64,000 nt of DNA from Anderseniella sp963700895 (GCA_963700895.1 CAVOZI010000014.1:62001-126000), one strand, 5' to 3'. Shown: positions 52,646 through 62,110, counted from the stretch's first letter. The notes: generated by a model from the letters alone, not told the origin. Numbers and translations are program-made.

Positions 52646-53173
52646 ATGACGTCATGGACCAGGCTTGTGGCTGCTGTTGCAGCCTTGTGCATCGCCGCCG
52701 GCGCGGCCGCGCCAGTGCAGGCCACCGAAGACGACCCGGAACTGATCTTCAAGAAGTCCACCGTCTTCCGGCTGCTTTCACCCAATGCCAAGCTTGCCGT
52801 TTATGCACTGGACGACCCGCTGGTCGAGGGCGTGGCGTGCCACTTCACCATTCCGGAAATCGGCGGCTGGAAGGGCTGGGCAGGCTTTGCCGAAGAGCGC
52901 TCGGAAGTCTCGTTGGCCTGCCGCCAGGTAGGGCCGGTCTCGTTCAGGGGCAAGTTCGAGCAGGGCGACGAGATGTACCGCCAGCGGCGCTCGCTGTTCT
53001 TCAAGAAGCTGCAGATCGTGCGCGGCTGTGACCCCAAGCGCAATACGCTGGTGTACCTGGTCTACTCCGACCGGATCATCGAGGGCAGCCCGCAGAACTC
53101 CACCTCCACGGTGCCGATCATGCCGTGGGGCAACAATCCTGCGCCGCGCTGCGAGGAGTTTCTCGAAAACTGA
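52646..53173 (+). CDS. CreA family protein
   Basis: A 175-residue exported protein of the CreA family. It has a signal peptide (about 1-27, cleaved after PVQATED), then FKKSTVFRLLSPN, VYALDDPLVEGVACHF and ISGWK-like IGGWKGWAGFAEE, the family hallmark, with several Cys probably forming disulfides. Function unknown despite wide distribution. The start at 52646 follows AAAGGA. Possibly co-transcribed with the upstream lyase gene. Confidence 0.9.
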   Translation: MTSWTRLVAAVAALCIAAGAAAPVQATEDDPELIFKKSTVFRLLSPNAKLAVYALDDPLVEGVACHFTIPEIGGWKGWAGFAEERSEVSLACRQVGPVSFRGKFEQGDEMYRQRRSLFFKKLQIVRGCDPKRNTLVYLVYSDRIIEGSPQNSTSTVPIMPWGNNPAPRCEEFLEN

Positions 53174-53201
53174 ACGCTGATTTGCTGCAGATTTACCGCT
53201 G

Positions 53202-53220
53202 ATTCACGTTTTGCGTGAAT
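53202..53220. terminator. Hairpin after creA-type gene
   Basis: ATTCACG-TTTTG-CGTGAAT, a 7-base perfect stem 28 bases after the stop. The absence of a T run leaves an operator role for the next gene possible. Confidence 0.4.
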
Positions 53221-53320
53221 TAGTAGGAAGACTGTACCGCCCAGCGTGTGGAGGCAGCCGTTCAGGCTGCGCTGCCGTTTGCACGCGGGGCAGACTTCTA
53301 CCGGGGGACTAGCCGTGCCA

Positions 53321-53836
53321 ATGAAACCATCCTTGCGCTGCCGCATGCTTGCGGCGGCCGCATTCCTTTTTGCGGGCCTTCCCGCATCCGCCCAGTCGGC
53401 TCTCAAGCCGCAGGACATCGCCAGTCTCGACATCATGGTGCGCGAGGTCATCGAACAGCCGCCCGCCGACCATCCGCTGCTGAACCGCAAGAAACTGTCT
53501 ACGATCGCCCCGGCTGTGCCCAGGGCTTCATGGGCGCGACTCCACCCGCAGGTGCGCAAGACACTGTCGGCGGTTGAGAAGAAGTTCGGCCGCCCCGTGG
53601 AAGTGACATCGGGGTGCCGGTCCAGACAGGCAAACCGCAATGCTGGCGGCGCGCGGCGCTCGCTGCACCTGGATTGCATGGCTGCCGATTTCAGGGTCCC
53701 GGGCGTCAGCAAGGCCAGGCTGGTGCGCTTCGTCAGCGCCCTGCCCGGGCGCGGCGGGGTGGGCACCTATTGCCGCAACTCCATCGTCCACGTAGACGCC
53801 GGACCGGTACGCAACTGGCATCAACGCTGCCGGTAG
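53321..53836 (+). CDS. YcbK-like M15-family peptidase (exported)
   Basis: A 171-residue exported protein. The signal peptide (first ~24 residues, ending PASAQS) is followed by a linker and a C-terminal peptidase M15/DUF882 domain: VEVTSGCRSRQANRN, then RSLHLDCMAADF (zinc His and Asp) and a final IVHVDAG (third His). Such proteins are D,D- or L,D-carboxypeptidase-like and act on peptidoglycan peptides. The start at 53321 (MKPSLRCRM) begins the signal peptide; an upstream in-frame extension has none. Confidence 0.85.
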   Translation: MKPSLRCRMLAAAAFLFAGLPASAQSALKPQDIASLDIMVREVIEQPPADHPLLNRKKLSTIAPAVPRASWARLHPQVRKTLSAVEKKFGRPVEVTSGCRSRQANRNAGGARRSLHLDCMAADFRVPGVSKARLVRFVSALPGRGGVGTYCRNSIVHVDAGPVRNWHQRCR

Positions 53837-53985
53837 GGGTTGAATGTCTTCCTGATTGAGGTTCATTTCGCTTCAGACGCCTTGAATCCGTGATCCTTGC
53901 GCTTGAAGATAACCGGCGAAATCGATCGCGGCGCCCACTGGCACGTTCTGCGGAGTTCCACCCCTTGACCACCCTGCCCCGTCAC

Positions 53986-54963
53986 ATGCGCGCCTGGACC
54001 TACGAGACCGCCGGGCCGGCGCGCGAGGTGATGGGCGAGGTGACGATGGACGTGCCGGACCCGGCAGCCGGCGAAGTGCTGGTGGAGGTCAGGGTATCCG
54101 CCGTCAACCCCACCGACGTAAAGCGGCGCAGCACCGGCCGAGAGCTTGGACTGTTCAGCCCCATCATTCCCAACAATGACGGCGCCGGCATCATTGCCGG
54201 GGTTGGCGAGGGCGTGCCGTCCTCACGCAGCGGCGAGCCCGTATGGCTGTTCGGCGCTCAGGCTGGCAGGCCAAACGGCACTGCAGCCCAGTACATCTGC
54301 CTGCCATCGGACCAGGCCATTGCGCTGCCGGACAAGGCGAGCTTCACCGATGGCGCCTGTGTGGGCGTACCGGCGGTTACCGCCTGGCATGCAGTTCTGG
54401 GCGGCGGGCCGGTCGAGGGCCGCACCGTCCTGGTGACGGGGGCCGGCGGACGGGTCGGACGCTACGCCGTTCAGATTGCGGCACAGGCCGGAGCCCGGGT
54501 GATCGCCGCCACCCGGCGCGAGAAGTTTGATGACCTGCGGCGGCTCGGCGCGCACGAGGTCATCGATTACATGGCCGGCGGCTTGACGGACGCCTTGAGC
54601 GCTGCAGCACCCGGCGGCATTCACCGGGTGGCGGACGGCGCCCTGTGGCTGACGCTTGAACACGCCCTGCCCGCGCTCGGCGAGCGGGCTCACATCGCCG
54701 CCTATGCCAGCGACCAGAACGCCAACCCGGCGCTGCCGTTTGCGAAACTGCTCTATGCCAACACCACCATCGAGGCCTTCTCGATCTTCGGCCTTTCAGG
54801 CAAGCAGAAGCAGGCGGCGATCGACGGGGTCAACGGCCTGCTGGCCGACGGCAAGCTGGATCACAAGATTGGCGCGCGCTTTGCGTTCGGCCAGATGATC
54901 GAGGCACACGAAGCAGTTGAGGCCGGCAGCGTCGATGGCTGCTGCCTGGTGACCGTCCGCTAG
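53986..54963 (+). CDS. Zinc-independent MDR oxidoreductase (quinone reductase-like)
   Basis: A 325-residue medium-chain dehydrogenase/reductase. Seen: N-terminal GroES-like fold (VSAVNPTDVKRRSTG, NDGAGIIAGVGEGV), Rossmann motif TGAGGRVGRYAVQIA (about 153-167), and RREKFDDLRRLGAHEVIDY. No catalytic-zinc Cys/His set is present, so it belongs with NADPH:quinone oxidoreductases such as QorA. It reduces quinones or alkenals with NADPH. The start at 53986 (MRAWTYETAG) fits the family. Its stop overlaps the convergent amidase stop by three bases. Confidence 0.9.
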   Translation: MRAWTYETAGPAREVMGEVTMDVPDPAAGEVLVEVRVSAVNPTDVKRRSTGRELGLFSPIIPNNDGAGIIAGVGEGVPSSRSGEPVWLFGAQAGRPNGTAAQYICLPSDQAIALPDKASFTDGACVGVPAVTAWHAVLGGGPVEGRTVLVTGAGGRVGRYAVQIAAQAGARVIAATRREKFDDLRRLGAHEVIDYMAGGLTDALSAAAPGGIHRVADGALWLTLEHALPALGERAHIAAYASDQNANPALPFAKLLYANTTIEAFSIFGLSGKQKQAAIDGVNGLLADGKLDHKIGARFAFGQMIEAHEAVEAGSVDGCCLVTVR

Positions 54964-56384
54964 AGTGCCGGACGCCGCCCGCCGCTGGTCCAGGGACCTG
55001 CCGCCTGTTCGAAAGCCATCGCCGCCTGGAACACGTCCGCATCGCAGTAGGTGCGCCCGACGATCTGCAGCCCCGTCGGCACGCCGTTCTTCGCAAAGCC
55101 GGACGGCACCGAGATGACCGGACAGCGCGACAGCATGTTGAAGGGCGTGGTCATTGCCCATCCCAGCATCGGGTTCACCTTCCGACCGTTGATCCTGACC
55201 TTGTCCTTCGACTGGTCGTGATCCGCTTTCACCGCTGGCAGCGCGTTGGTCGGACAGATAAGCACGTTGTAGTCTTCCAGCAGGGGGCCGAGCCTTGCGT
55301 ACATGCGGTTGACCATTTCCAGACTTGCGACGAAATCGGTCGCCTTCGACTTCCTTCCCTTCTTCGCAAAGGCGCGGGCATAGGTGGTCATCTGCTTGCC
55401 GTGACTGTCCAGCAGGCGGGACAGCGATGCGCCGAACAGGTGCTCCAGGTAAGCCAGGCCGGCATCCAGCGCGTCGTGCGTCCAGCCGAGATCAACCTCG
55501 GTCACTTCTGCCCCGAGCGAGCGGAACACCTCGGCCGCGGCCAGCGTATTGCGGCGTACGTGCTTGTCCACCTCGAAGAAGCCGAGATCCATGGACAACG
55601 CGATCTTCCAGCCCTTGATGGGCTTGTACTGCATCGGCAGGTCGAGCTTCGGCCTGAGCGTGGAAATGTCCAGCGGGTGCGGTCCGCTCATCACGTTCTG
55701 CAGCAGGATGGCGTCCGACACGGTGCGCGCCAGCGGGCCGGTGTGGCAGTAGAAGTCGAGATTGAATGGCGGGTCGTCGGGGTTCCTGCCATAGGGCGGT
55801 TTGTAGCCGACCAGGCCGCAGCACGAAGCGGGAATACGGATCGAGCCGCCGATGTCAGATCCGGTGGCGATGCTGGACGTGCCTGCCGCCAGCGAAGCGG
55901 CCGAACCGCCCGACGAACCGCCCGGCGTCTTCTTCAGGTTCCACGGATTGCGGGTCACGCCCCACAGCTTCGTCCAGGTATAGCCTGCGCAGGAGAATTC
56001 CGGTGTGGCGGTGCGGGCGTGTACGATGCCGCCGGCATTGAGGATGCGCTGGTTCATCGGCGAGGTATGATCGCCGACATGGTCCTTCATGATCAGCGAG
56101 CCGTTAGAGGTCGGCATGCCCTCGATGTAGCTCTCGTCCTTGATCGCCACCGGCAGCCCGTCCAGCGAACCAACCGGCTTGCCCCTGGCCCAGCGCGCTT
56201 CCGATGCCTTCGCCTGTTCGAGCGCGCTTTCGTAGTGGGTGAAGGTGAAGGCGTTGATCTTGGGCTCGACGGCCTCGGCGCGGGCGATTGTCGCCTTCAT
56301 CAGTTCAACCGGCGACAGCGTCTTGTCGGCGAAGCGCTGCAGAACTTCGTTGGCAGGCAGGTAACACAGATCGGCATCGGCCAT
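54960..56384 (-). CDS. Amidase-signature enzyme
   Basis: A 474-residue amidase. Seen: the catalytic triad in VAIKDES (Lys about 80), GGSSGGSAAS (cis-Ser about 155) and GSDIGGSIRIPASCCG (nucleophile Ser about 180). A long C-terminal part ends TGLQIVGRTYCD. It is the last gene of the polyamine-type transporter operon, separated from the binding-protein gene by a strong hairpin. It hydrolyses an amide that the transporter may import, for example an acylated polyamine or amino-acid amide; the substrate is inferred from context. The start at 56384 (MADADLCY) is chosen for a good fit to the family. Confidence 0.9.
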   Translation of the reverse strand: MADADLCYLPANEVLQRFADKTLSPVELMKATIARAEAVEPKINAFTFTHYESALEQAKASEARWARGKPVGSLDGLPVAIKDESYIEGMPTSNGSLIMKDHVGDHTSPMNQRILNAGGIVHARTATPEFSCAGYTWTKLWGVTRNPWNLKKTPGGSSGGSAASLAAGTSSIATGSDIGGSIRIPASCCGLVGYKPPYGRNPDDPPFNLDFYCHTGPLARTVSDAILLQNVMSGPHPLDISTLRPKLDLPMQYKPIKGWKIALSMDLGFFEVDKHVRRNTLAAAEVFRSLGAEVTEVDLGWTHDALDAGLAYLEHLFGASLSRLLDSHGKQMTTYARAFAKKGRKSKATDFVASLEMVNRMYARLGPLLEDYNVLICPTNALPAVKADHDQSKDKVRINGRKVNPMLGWAMTTPFNMLSRCPVISVPSGFAKNGVPTGLQIVGRTYCDADVFQAAMAFEQAAGPWTSGGRRPAL

Positions 56385-56416
56385 GGGGGTTGCTCCAGCA
56401 GGATACACAGACAAGT

Positions 56417-56445
56417 GCGGCCCGGAACCGCCGGTCCCGGGCCGC
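56417..56445. terminator. Strong hairpin between binding-protein and amidase genes
   Basis: GCGGCCCGG (56417-56425) and CCGGGCCGC (56437-56445) form a perfect 9-base GC stem with an 11-base loop. It can attenuate transcription into the amidase gene. Confidence 0.55.
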
Positions 56446-56472
56446 TGGCGTTGCATCACGCGATACCGGGAC

Positions 56473-57513
56473 TTACTTGGTCAGCTCGGTCCAGATTGCG
56501 GTGTACAGTTCGGTCGCTTCCGGCGAGCAGGTCTGGGCAACGAAGCCTGCAGACTGGAACTCCGCCGGGGTGTTCACCTCGGGCGCCGTCTTCATGTCTT
56601 CCGGCATGAAGGCGTCCGATCCCTCGATGCCGTTGGCATAGCGGGCGAACTCGGAAATCAGCGCGGCGTTTTCAGGCGCCATGATGAAGTTCTGGAAAGC
56701 CTTGGCATTGTCGACGTTCTTGGCATCGGCCAGCACCGCCACGTTGTCCGCCCAGATCGGATAACCTTCCTTGGGATAGCCGTACACGATGTCGGCATTC
56801 TGCAACCGCGCACGGAACGAGGCGCCGTTCCAGTAGATGCCGGCGGAGATATCGCCTTTGGCGTACTTCTCCACGGTGCCGTAGTCGAGCGACAGCCACT
56901 TCGGCTTGGCCTCGAGCAGCTTGTCGCGCACCTTCTTGAGCACTTCCTTGTCAGTGGTGCACGGCTCACCGCCCATATAGGTGATGGCAAGGCTCATGAC
57001 GTCGTTCATTTCCGGCACAACGTTGATCTTGCCGACCAGTTCTTCCGGCGGATCGAACACGACGGCCGAGGTGTTCGGGTCACCCTTGTAGACCGATGTA
57101 TTCACGGTGATGCCGACGGTGCCCCACTGCCACGGCACGGTGTATTTGCGGCCGGGGTCGAAGTCCGGGTTCTTCCAGCGCTCGGCAACGTGCTTGAAGT
57201 TCTCCATGCCACCCGGGTTGGTCTCCATCAGCAAGCCTTCGCTGATCCAGATCTGGTTGTAGGTGGCAGACGGCACCACGATGTCGAAGCCGTGGCCACC
57301 GGCGCGCACCTTGGCCAGAGCGGTATCGTTGGAGTCATAGTCGGTGATGGTCACCTTGACGCCGAACTCCTTCTCGAATTTCTCGATCAGCTTGGGGTTG
57401 GTGTAGTTGCCCCAGTTGTAGATGTTGAGCTCGCCGGCAGCGAGCGCACCGGTTGCGGAAAACGCCAGCGCCATGGCGCCGGCCGCAGCCGTCATCAGCA
57501 GTTTGGTCTTCAT
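56473..57513 (-). CDS. Spermidine/putrescine-type periplasmic binding protein
   Basis: A 346-residue PotD/PotF-like solute-binding protein. It has a signal peptide (first ~25, ending ATGALA), then GELNIYNWGNYTNP, the standard PotF-type opening, and VVPSATYNQIWISEGLL. The acidic residues that bind amine nitrogens in PotF cannot be checked reliably by eye. It captures a polyamine or related cation in the periplasm. The start at 57513 has AGAGGAGACAGGGAG upstream. It is third from the end of the operon, after the ATPase and two permeases. Confidence 0.9.
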   Translation of the reverse strand: MKTKLLMTAAAGAMALAFSATGALAAGELNIYNWGNYTNPKLIEKFEKEFGVKVTITDYDSNDTALAKVRAGGHGFDIVVPSATYNQIWISEGLLMETNPGGMENFKHVAERWKNPDFDPGRKYTVPWQWGTVGITVNTSVYKGDPNTSAVVFDPPEELVGKINVVPEMNDVMSLAITYMGGEPCTTDKEVLKKVRDKLLEAKPKWLSLDYGTVEKYAKGDISAGIYWNGASFRARLQNADIVYGYPKEGYPIWADNVAVLADAKNVDNAKAFQNFIMAPENAALISEFARYANGIEGSDAFMPEDMKTAPEVNTPAEFQSAGFVAQTCSPEATELYTAIWTELTK

Positions 57514-57548
57514 TCTCCCTGTCTCCTCTTTCAGGTTTTCTTACTCAC

Positions 57549-58373
57549 TCAAGTCTTGCCGCTCTTGCGGTTCAGCACGAAAAACACGGTGACCACGGCA
57601 ATCGAAATGGCCAGGAACACGGTCGAGATCGCGTTGATCTCGGGCGTGATCACGCGGCGCAACTGGCCCAGCATGTACGTCGGCAAGGTGTCCTGTCCAC
57701 CCGACTTGACGAATTCGGTGATCACCACGTCGTCCAGCGAGATGACGAAGGCCAGCATGGCGCCCGCCATGATGCCCGGGGCCATCAGCGGCAGCGTCAC
57801 ATGACGGAACGTCTGCCAGGGACTGGCATACAGGTCGGCGGCCGCACGCTCCAGCGACAGGTCCATGTTCTCCAGCCGGGCCCTGATCGGCAGATAGGCG
57901 AAGGGTATGCAGAAGGCTGTGTGGGCGGCGATCAGGTAGCCGAGGCCCTGATAGCCGGTGTGGATCTTGATGATGGCGAAGAAGATCAGCAACGCCACGG
58001 CGGTAACGATTTCCGGCACCATGAGCGGCTGGTTGATGGCGGCGTAGATTGCCGTCATGCCGCGATAGGGCCTCGTGCGGGTGGTGGCCAGCGCGGCCAG
58101 CGTGGCGGCGGCAGTGGCGATCAGCGCGGCTGCAGTGGCGATCTTGAGTGAAGTGATCGAAGCGTCGATGACCCGCTGGTTCTGCCAGGCCGCTTCGTAC
58201 CAGCGCCAGGAGAAGCCTTCCCAGATGGCGATCGAGGTACCGGCGTTGAACGAGTACAGCACCAGGATCAGGATCGGCGCATACAACATGACGAAGCAGC
58301 ACGCGGCGATGAAGCCGAAGCCGGTCTGACGCTTGATGGAAAACGGGCGGCGGGCGGTTGCGGCATCAGCCAT
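57549..58373 (-). CDS. Polyamine-type ABC permease (PotI/PotC-like)
   Basis: A 274-residue membrane protein with six helices and the ATPase-contact segment LERAAADLYASPWQTFRHVTLP (here split as AAADLYASPW and RHVTLPLMAPG). The start at 58373 overlaps the upstream permease stop by eight bases, which implies coupled translation. It forms the channel with the PotH-like protein. PotI/PotC-type by its place and the Ala-rich second helix. Confidence 0.9.
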   Translation of the reverse strand: MADAATARRPFSIKRQTGFGFIAACCFVMLYAPILILVLYSFNAGTSIAIWEGFSWRWYEAAWQNQRVIDASITSLKIATAAALIATAAATLAALATTRTRPYRGMTAIYAAINQPLMVPEIVTAVALLIFFAIIKIHTGYQGLGYLIAAHTAFCIPFAYLPIRARLENMDLSLERAAADLYASPWQTFRHVTLPLMAPGIMAGAMLAFVISLDDVVITEFVKSGGQDTLPTYMLGQLRRVITPEINAISTVFLAISIAVVTVFFVLNRKSGKT

Positions 58374-59319
58374 GGGTTTGCACCCCGCCCTTCGAGGCGT
58401 TGCGGACATAGAACAGCAGCGCCACCATGACGATGACCAGCAGGGTGATCGACAGGGCAGCGCCCAGCGGCCAGTTCCGTCCCTGGCCGAACTGCAGCTC
58501 GATCAGGTTGCCCAGCATCATGTTGCGCCCGCCGCCCAGCACGCGCGGCGTCACGTAGGCGCCGAGCGAGGGCACGAACACCAGGATGGAGCCCGCGATG
58601 ATGCCGGGCTTGACCAGCGGAATGACGATGCGGCGCAACACCTGCCAGCGGTTGGCGTAGAGGTCGTAACCGGCCTCGACCAGGCGGAAGTCCAGCCGTT
58701 CCATCGCCGCATAAAGCGGCAGCACCATCAGCGGCAAATACACGTACGCCATGCCGAGCAGGATGGCGAAGTCGGTGTATAGCATCTGGATGGGCTGTTC
58801 GATCACGCCGAGGCCGATGAGGGCGGAGTTGATGACGCCCTCGTTGCGGATGACCTCCATGATCGCGAAGGTGCGGATCAGCAGGTTGGTCCAGAACGGG
58901 ATGGTGACCAGGAACAGCCATACCGGGCGCCACTTGGGCGGCTGGGTGGCAATGAAATAGGCGGTCGGAAAGCCGATCGCCAGGGTGATGATCGTGGTCA
59001 TCAGGGACAGCTTGATGGAGCGCCAGAAGATCGACAGGTGGGCGTCGGCGAAACCGATGTTGTCGTCGAAAATGTCCTGCTTGAGGAACACGCCAAACCA
59101 GCCGTCGGTGGAGAACTCCCAGATCACGCCGCCGTAATTGCCCTTCTCGAGGAAGGAGTAGACCAGCATGATGGCCAGCGGCCCCAGCGCGGCGAAGAAG
59201 ATGATGACCAGCGCGGGCGTGGCCAGCAGCCAGCGATTGCGGACCTCGCGCCGCCGGGCTTCCTCGCCGGCCAGTTCGCCGGATGTCATTGCCTGCCCGT
59301 TTGCGGTCGCGTCGCTCAT
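58366..59319 (-). CDS. Polyamine-type ABC permease (PotH/PotB-like)
   Basis: A 317-residue membrane protein with six helices. The N-terminal cytoplasmic ~30 residues are charged (GEEARRREVRNRW). Seen: WTNLLIRTFAIMEVI, the permease loop AGYDLYANRWQVLRRIVIP, and PSLGAYVTPRVLGG, all typical of PotH. The start at 59319 (MSDATANG) avoids a non-homologous 48-residue extension. It partners with the PotI-like protein and the ATPase encoded ten bases upstream. Confidence 0.9.
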   Translation of the reverse strand: MSDATANGQAMTSGELAGEEARRREVRNRWLLATPALVIIFFAALGPLAIMLVYSFLEKGNYGGVIWEFSTDGWFGVFLKQDIFDDNIGFADAHLSIFWRSIKLSLMTTIITLAIGFPTAYFIATQPPKWRPVWLFLVTIPFWTNLLIRTFAIMEVIRNEGVINSALIGLGVIEQPIQMLYTDFAILLGMAYVYLPLMVLPLYAAMERLDFRLVEAGYDLYANRWQVLRRIVIPLVKPGIIAGSILVFVPSLGAYVTPRVLGGGRNMMLGNLIELQFGQGRNWPLGAALSITLLVIVMVALLFYVRNASKGGVQTHG

Positions 59320-59329
59320 TCCTGCCCCT

Positions 59330-60433
59330 TCAATCCCGCAGTACCTGTACCGAGCCCTTGTCGATGCTGACGCCGACCTTGTCGCCGATACGCCAGCGGC
59401 CGGTGTCGTCGCGGGCATTCTGCATGCGCACGATGAACTCGCCGCCTGAATCAAGCGCCACATGATAGTGGGTATCGGTGCCGAAATAGACGATGTTGGA
59501 GAGCTTGCCGTCCAGCGCGCCGGCAGCCTTGCCGGTCACCAGGTTGGCATGCTCAGGCCGCACCACTGCCATTACCGGACCCTTGGCGACGCCGTTGCCC
59601 GGCAGGCTGGCGTCGATGGTCTTGCCGGAGGCAAGCTTCAGCTTGCCGGTGCCCTTCGCGACCGACGTGAGTTCGGCCTCGAGGAAGTTGGTTTCACCGA
59701 TGAAGTCCGCCACGAAGCGGTGCGAGGGATGGTCATATATCTCGCGCGGGCTGCCCACCTGCAGGATCTTGCCCGAACTCATGACCGCGATGCGGTCGGA
59801 CATGGTCAGCGCTTCTTCCTGGTCGTGGGTGACGAACACGAAGGTGATGCCGGTTTCGTGCTGCAGCCGCTTCAACTCGATCTGCATTTCCTTGCGCAGC
59901 TTGAGATCGAGCGCCGAGAGCGGTTCGTCGAGCAGCAGCACCTTGGGCCGCGGCGCCAGTGCCCGGGCCAGCGCCACGCGCTGCTGCTGGCCACCGGAAA
60001 TGGCCGACGTGGCGCGGTCGCGCATCGCTTCCATCTTGACCAGCTTCAGCATCTTGGACACTTCCGCCTCGATCTCGCCTGCCGGCTTGCCCAGCATCTT
60101 GAGCCCGAAGCCGATGTTCTCGGCCACCGTCATGTGCGGAAACAGCGCGTAGGACTGGAAAACCGTGTTCACCGGGCGCTTGTACGGCGGCAGGTAGGAG
60201 ATGTCCTCGCCGTCCAGATCAATGCGCCCGCGTGTTGGATGGTCGAAACCCGCAATCAACCGCAACAACGTGGTCTTGCCGCAACCGGATGGGCCCAGCA
60301 ACGTGAAGAACTCGTTCTGGCGGATTTCGACCGACACGTCGTCCAAAGCCACGACACGGTCACTGCCACCGCCAAAAACCTTGGTCACCTCATGCGCCGT
60401 AACCGCGGGCGCGCTGTCAGGGCTCGCGGCCAA
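59330..60433 (-). CDS. Polyamine-type ABC ATPase (PotG/PotA-like)
   Basis: A 367-residue ABC ATPase. Seen: Walker A GPSGCGKTT (about 46-54), Q-loop, signature ISGGQQQRVALARAL, Walker B VLLLDEPLSALD, then the C-terminal TOBE-type regulatory domain. The TTG start at 60433 is preferred because a perfect AGGAGGTG lies just upstream; the frame is open further to 60649 but without conserved residues. It is the first gene of the operon and energises uptake of a polyamine-like cation. Confidence 0.92.
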   Translation of the reverse strand: MAASPDSAPAVTAHEVTKVFGGGSDRVVALDDVSVEIRQNEFFTLLGPSGCGKTTLLRLIAGFDHPTRGRIDLDGEDISYLPPYKRPVNTVFQSYALFPHMTVAENIGFGLKMLGKPAGEIEAEVSKMLKLVKMEAMRDRATSAISGGQQQRVALARALAPRPKVLLLDEPLSALDLKLRKEMQIELKRLQHETGITFVFVTHDQEEALTMSDRIAVMSSGKILQVGSPREIYDHPSHRFVADFIGETNFLEAELTSVAKGTGKLKLASGKTIDASLPGNGVAKGPVMAVVRPEHANLVTGKAAGALDGKLSNIVYFGTDTHYHVALDSGGEFIVRMQNARDDTGRWRIGDKVGVSIDKGSVQVLRD

Positions 60434-60816
60434 CTGACACCTCCTGATCTGTCCGGTTGATGATGCAGCTTGCTGGCTGCGTTTAACGCCCGGTCCCTCG
60501 TTGTAACACAAACGATAGGCGGAAAGGCCCCGCCTTGCCAAGGCTGTAAGTTGGGCAGGGACTGCCGGATAATCAGGCAGCAGCAAGTTCGATTGACCAG
60601 CCTCGCGCATGCCGGGCGGCCAGTTGCCGCCAGGGTCTGCCGCCAGCAAACCATCTCATTTCATTTTCCAACCTGGCGGATCGGCATTCACGACAGAATC
60701 GGCCATGACGATGGACTGCAAATCAAACCTGTCGCACATTATCGTTCGATCCGGCTGCGGCGCCGGGCATGTACAGGCTGGACCAGGCCCTCGCGCCAAA
60801 TGACCAGGAGACAGAG
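60434..60816. promoter_or_regulatory. Divergent promoter region, no gene
   Basis: These 383 bases separate the transporter operon from the aminotransferase gene. No convincing gene is seen. Weak symmetries are a TCGTT...AACGA pair near 60498-60515 and GCCTTG-CC-AAGGC near 60532-60544. Shared regulation of both sides is likely from the arrangement. Confidence 0.4.
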
Positions 60817-62079
60817 ATGCTGACCCAATCCGACTGGATGTCCCGCGCCAATGCCGTGCTGCCCGGCGGCGGCTTCGGCAATTTCGATCCCGGCATCATC
60901 ATCCGGGAGGGCAAGGGCTCGCGCGTTTGGGACGAGGACGGCAGGGAGTATGTCGACCTGCTGATCGGCTCCGGCCCCATGCTGCTCGGACACAGCCATG
61001 CGGAAGTGATGGAGGCCGTGCTGCAGCAGCTGCCGAAGGGCATGACCTTCTTCGCCAACAATACCGCCGGCATCGAACTGGCCGAGGAAATCTGCAACGC
61101 CGTCCAGTGCGCCGAACAGGTGCGCTATGTCTGCACCGGATCGGAAGCCGACATGTACGCCATGCGGCTTGCCCGCACCTACACGGGCCGTGAAAAGATC
61201 CTCAAGTTCGAGGGCGGCTATCACGGCATGTCGGCGGAAGCGCAGATGAGCCTGGCGCCGTCCAGGCTGGTGAACTTTCCTGTGGCCGTGCCGGATTCGC
61301 CTGGCATCCCGCAAGGAGTGCGCGACGCCATGCTGGTGGCGCCGTTCAACGACATCGACTTCGCCCGGTCGATCATTGCCGAGCACGCCCACGAGATCGC
61401 CGGCATCATCGTCGAACCGTTCCAGCGCATCCTGCCGCCGGCCCCCGGCTTCCTCGAGGCGTTGCGCGAGGAATGCGACAGGCACGGCATCGTGCTGGTG
61501 TTCGACGAGATCGTTACCGGTTTCCGCTTCACCTACGAGGGTGCCCAGAACTATTACGGCGTGGTGCCGGACGTGTGCACGCTGGGCAAGATCATCGGCG
61601 GCGGCTTTGCGCTGGCGGCCATTGCGGGCAAGGCGCCCATCATGGCGCACTTCGACAAGGCGAAGGTGGGGGCGGACGGCTTCCTGATGCAGCTTGGCAC
61701 CTTGTCCGGCGCGCCGGTGGCGGCGGTGGCCGGCCTGAAAACGATGGAAGTGCTGCGCCGCGACGGCCAGTACGACCGCCTCAAGGCCAATGGCGAACGG
61801 CTGATGGCGTCGTTCTCGAAGCACCTGACAGCGGCTGGTCACGATCACCAGATCGTCGGCGAGCCGTGGCTGTTCGACGTGCTGTTCACCGCCAGGCGGG
61901 TGAAGGATTATCGCGACGTGATGCAGGCTGATGCCGTGAAGAACGCCCGCTTCAACGAGCTGTTGCGCCAGCACGGCGTCTTCAAGTCGCCGGGCAAGGT
62001 CTATCCGTCGCTGGCGCTGACCGATGACGACCTGGCGCTGGTAGATGACGCAATTGCCTGGGCAGCAGCCAGCCTGTGA
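60817..62079 (+). CDS. Class-III aminotransferase, glutamate-1-semialdehyde-aminomutase-like
   Basis: A 420-residue PLP enzyme of fold type I, class III. Seen: GSRVWDEDGREYVDLLIGSG, the CTGSEADMYAMRLAR cofactor loop, GGYHG, FDEIVTGFR, and the PLP lysine in LGKIIGGGF. The sequence is close to glutamate-1-semialdehyde 2,1-aminomutase, but such enzymes next to transporter genes are usually transaminases. Since it is divergent from the polyamine-type transporter and amidase operon, an amine-catabolising transaminase is a fair inference. The start at 60817 follows CAGGAGA. Confidence 0.85.
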   Translation: MLTQSDWMSRANAVLPGGGFGNFDPGIIIREGKGSRVWDEDGREYVDLLIGSGPMLLGHSHAEVMEAVLQQLPKGMTFFANNTAGIELAEEICNAVQCAEQVRYVCTGSEADMYAMRLARTYTGREKILKFEGGYHGMSAEAQMSLAPSRLVNFPVAVPDSPGIPQGVRDAMLVAPFNDIDFARSIIAEHAHEIAGIIVEPFQRILPPAPGFLEALREECDRHGIVLVFDEIVTGFRFTYEGAQNYYGVVPDVCTLGKIIGGGFALAAIAGKAPIMAHFDKAKVGADGFLMQLGTLSGAPVAAVAGLKTMEVLRRDGQYDRLKANGERLMASFSKHLTAAGHDHQIVGEPWLFDVLFTARRVKDYRDVMQADAVKNARFNELLRQHGVFKSPGKVYPSLALTDDDLALVDDAIAWAAASL

Positions 62080-62082
62080 ATT

Positions 62083-62104
62083 CTGCCTGCCAGCAAGCGG
62101 GCAG
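62083..62104. terminator. Hairpin between convergent genes
   Basis: CTGCCTGC (62083-62090) and GCGGGCAG (62097-62104) pair at seven of eight positions in the 31-base gap between the aminotransferase and the oppF-like gene. Confidence 0.4.
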
Positions 62105-62110
62105 CCGCTT

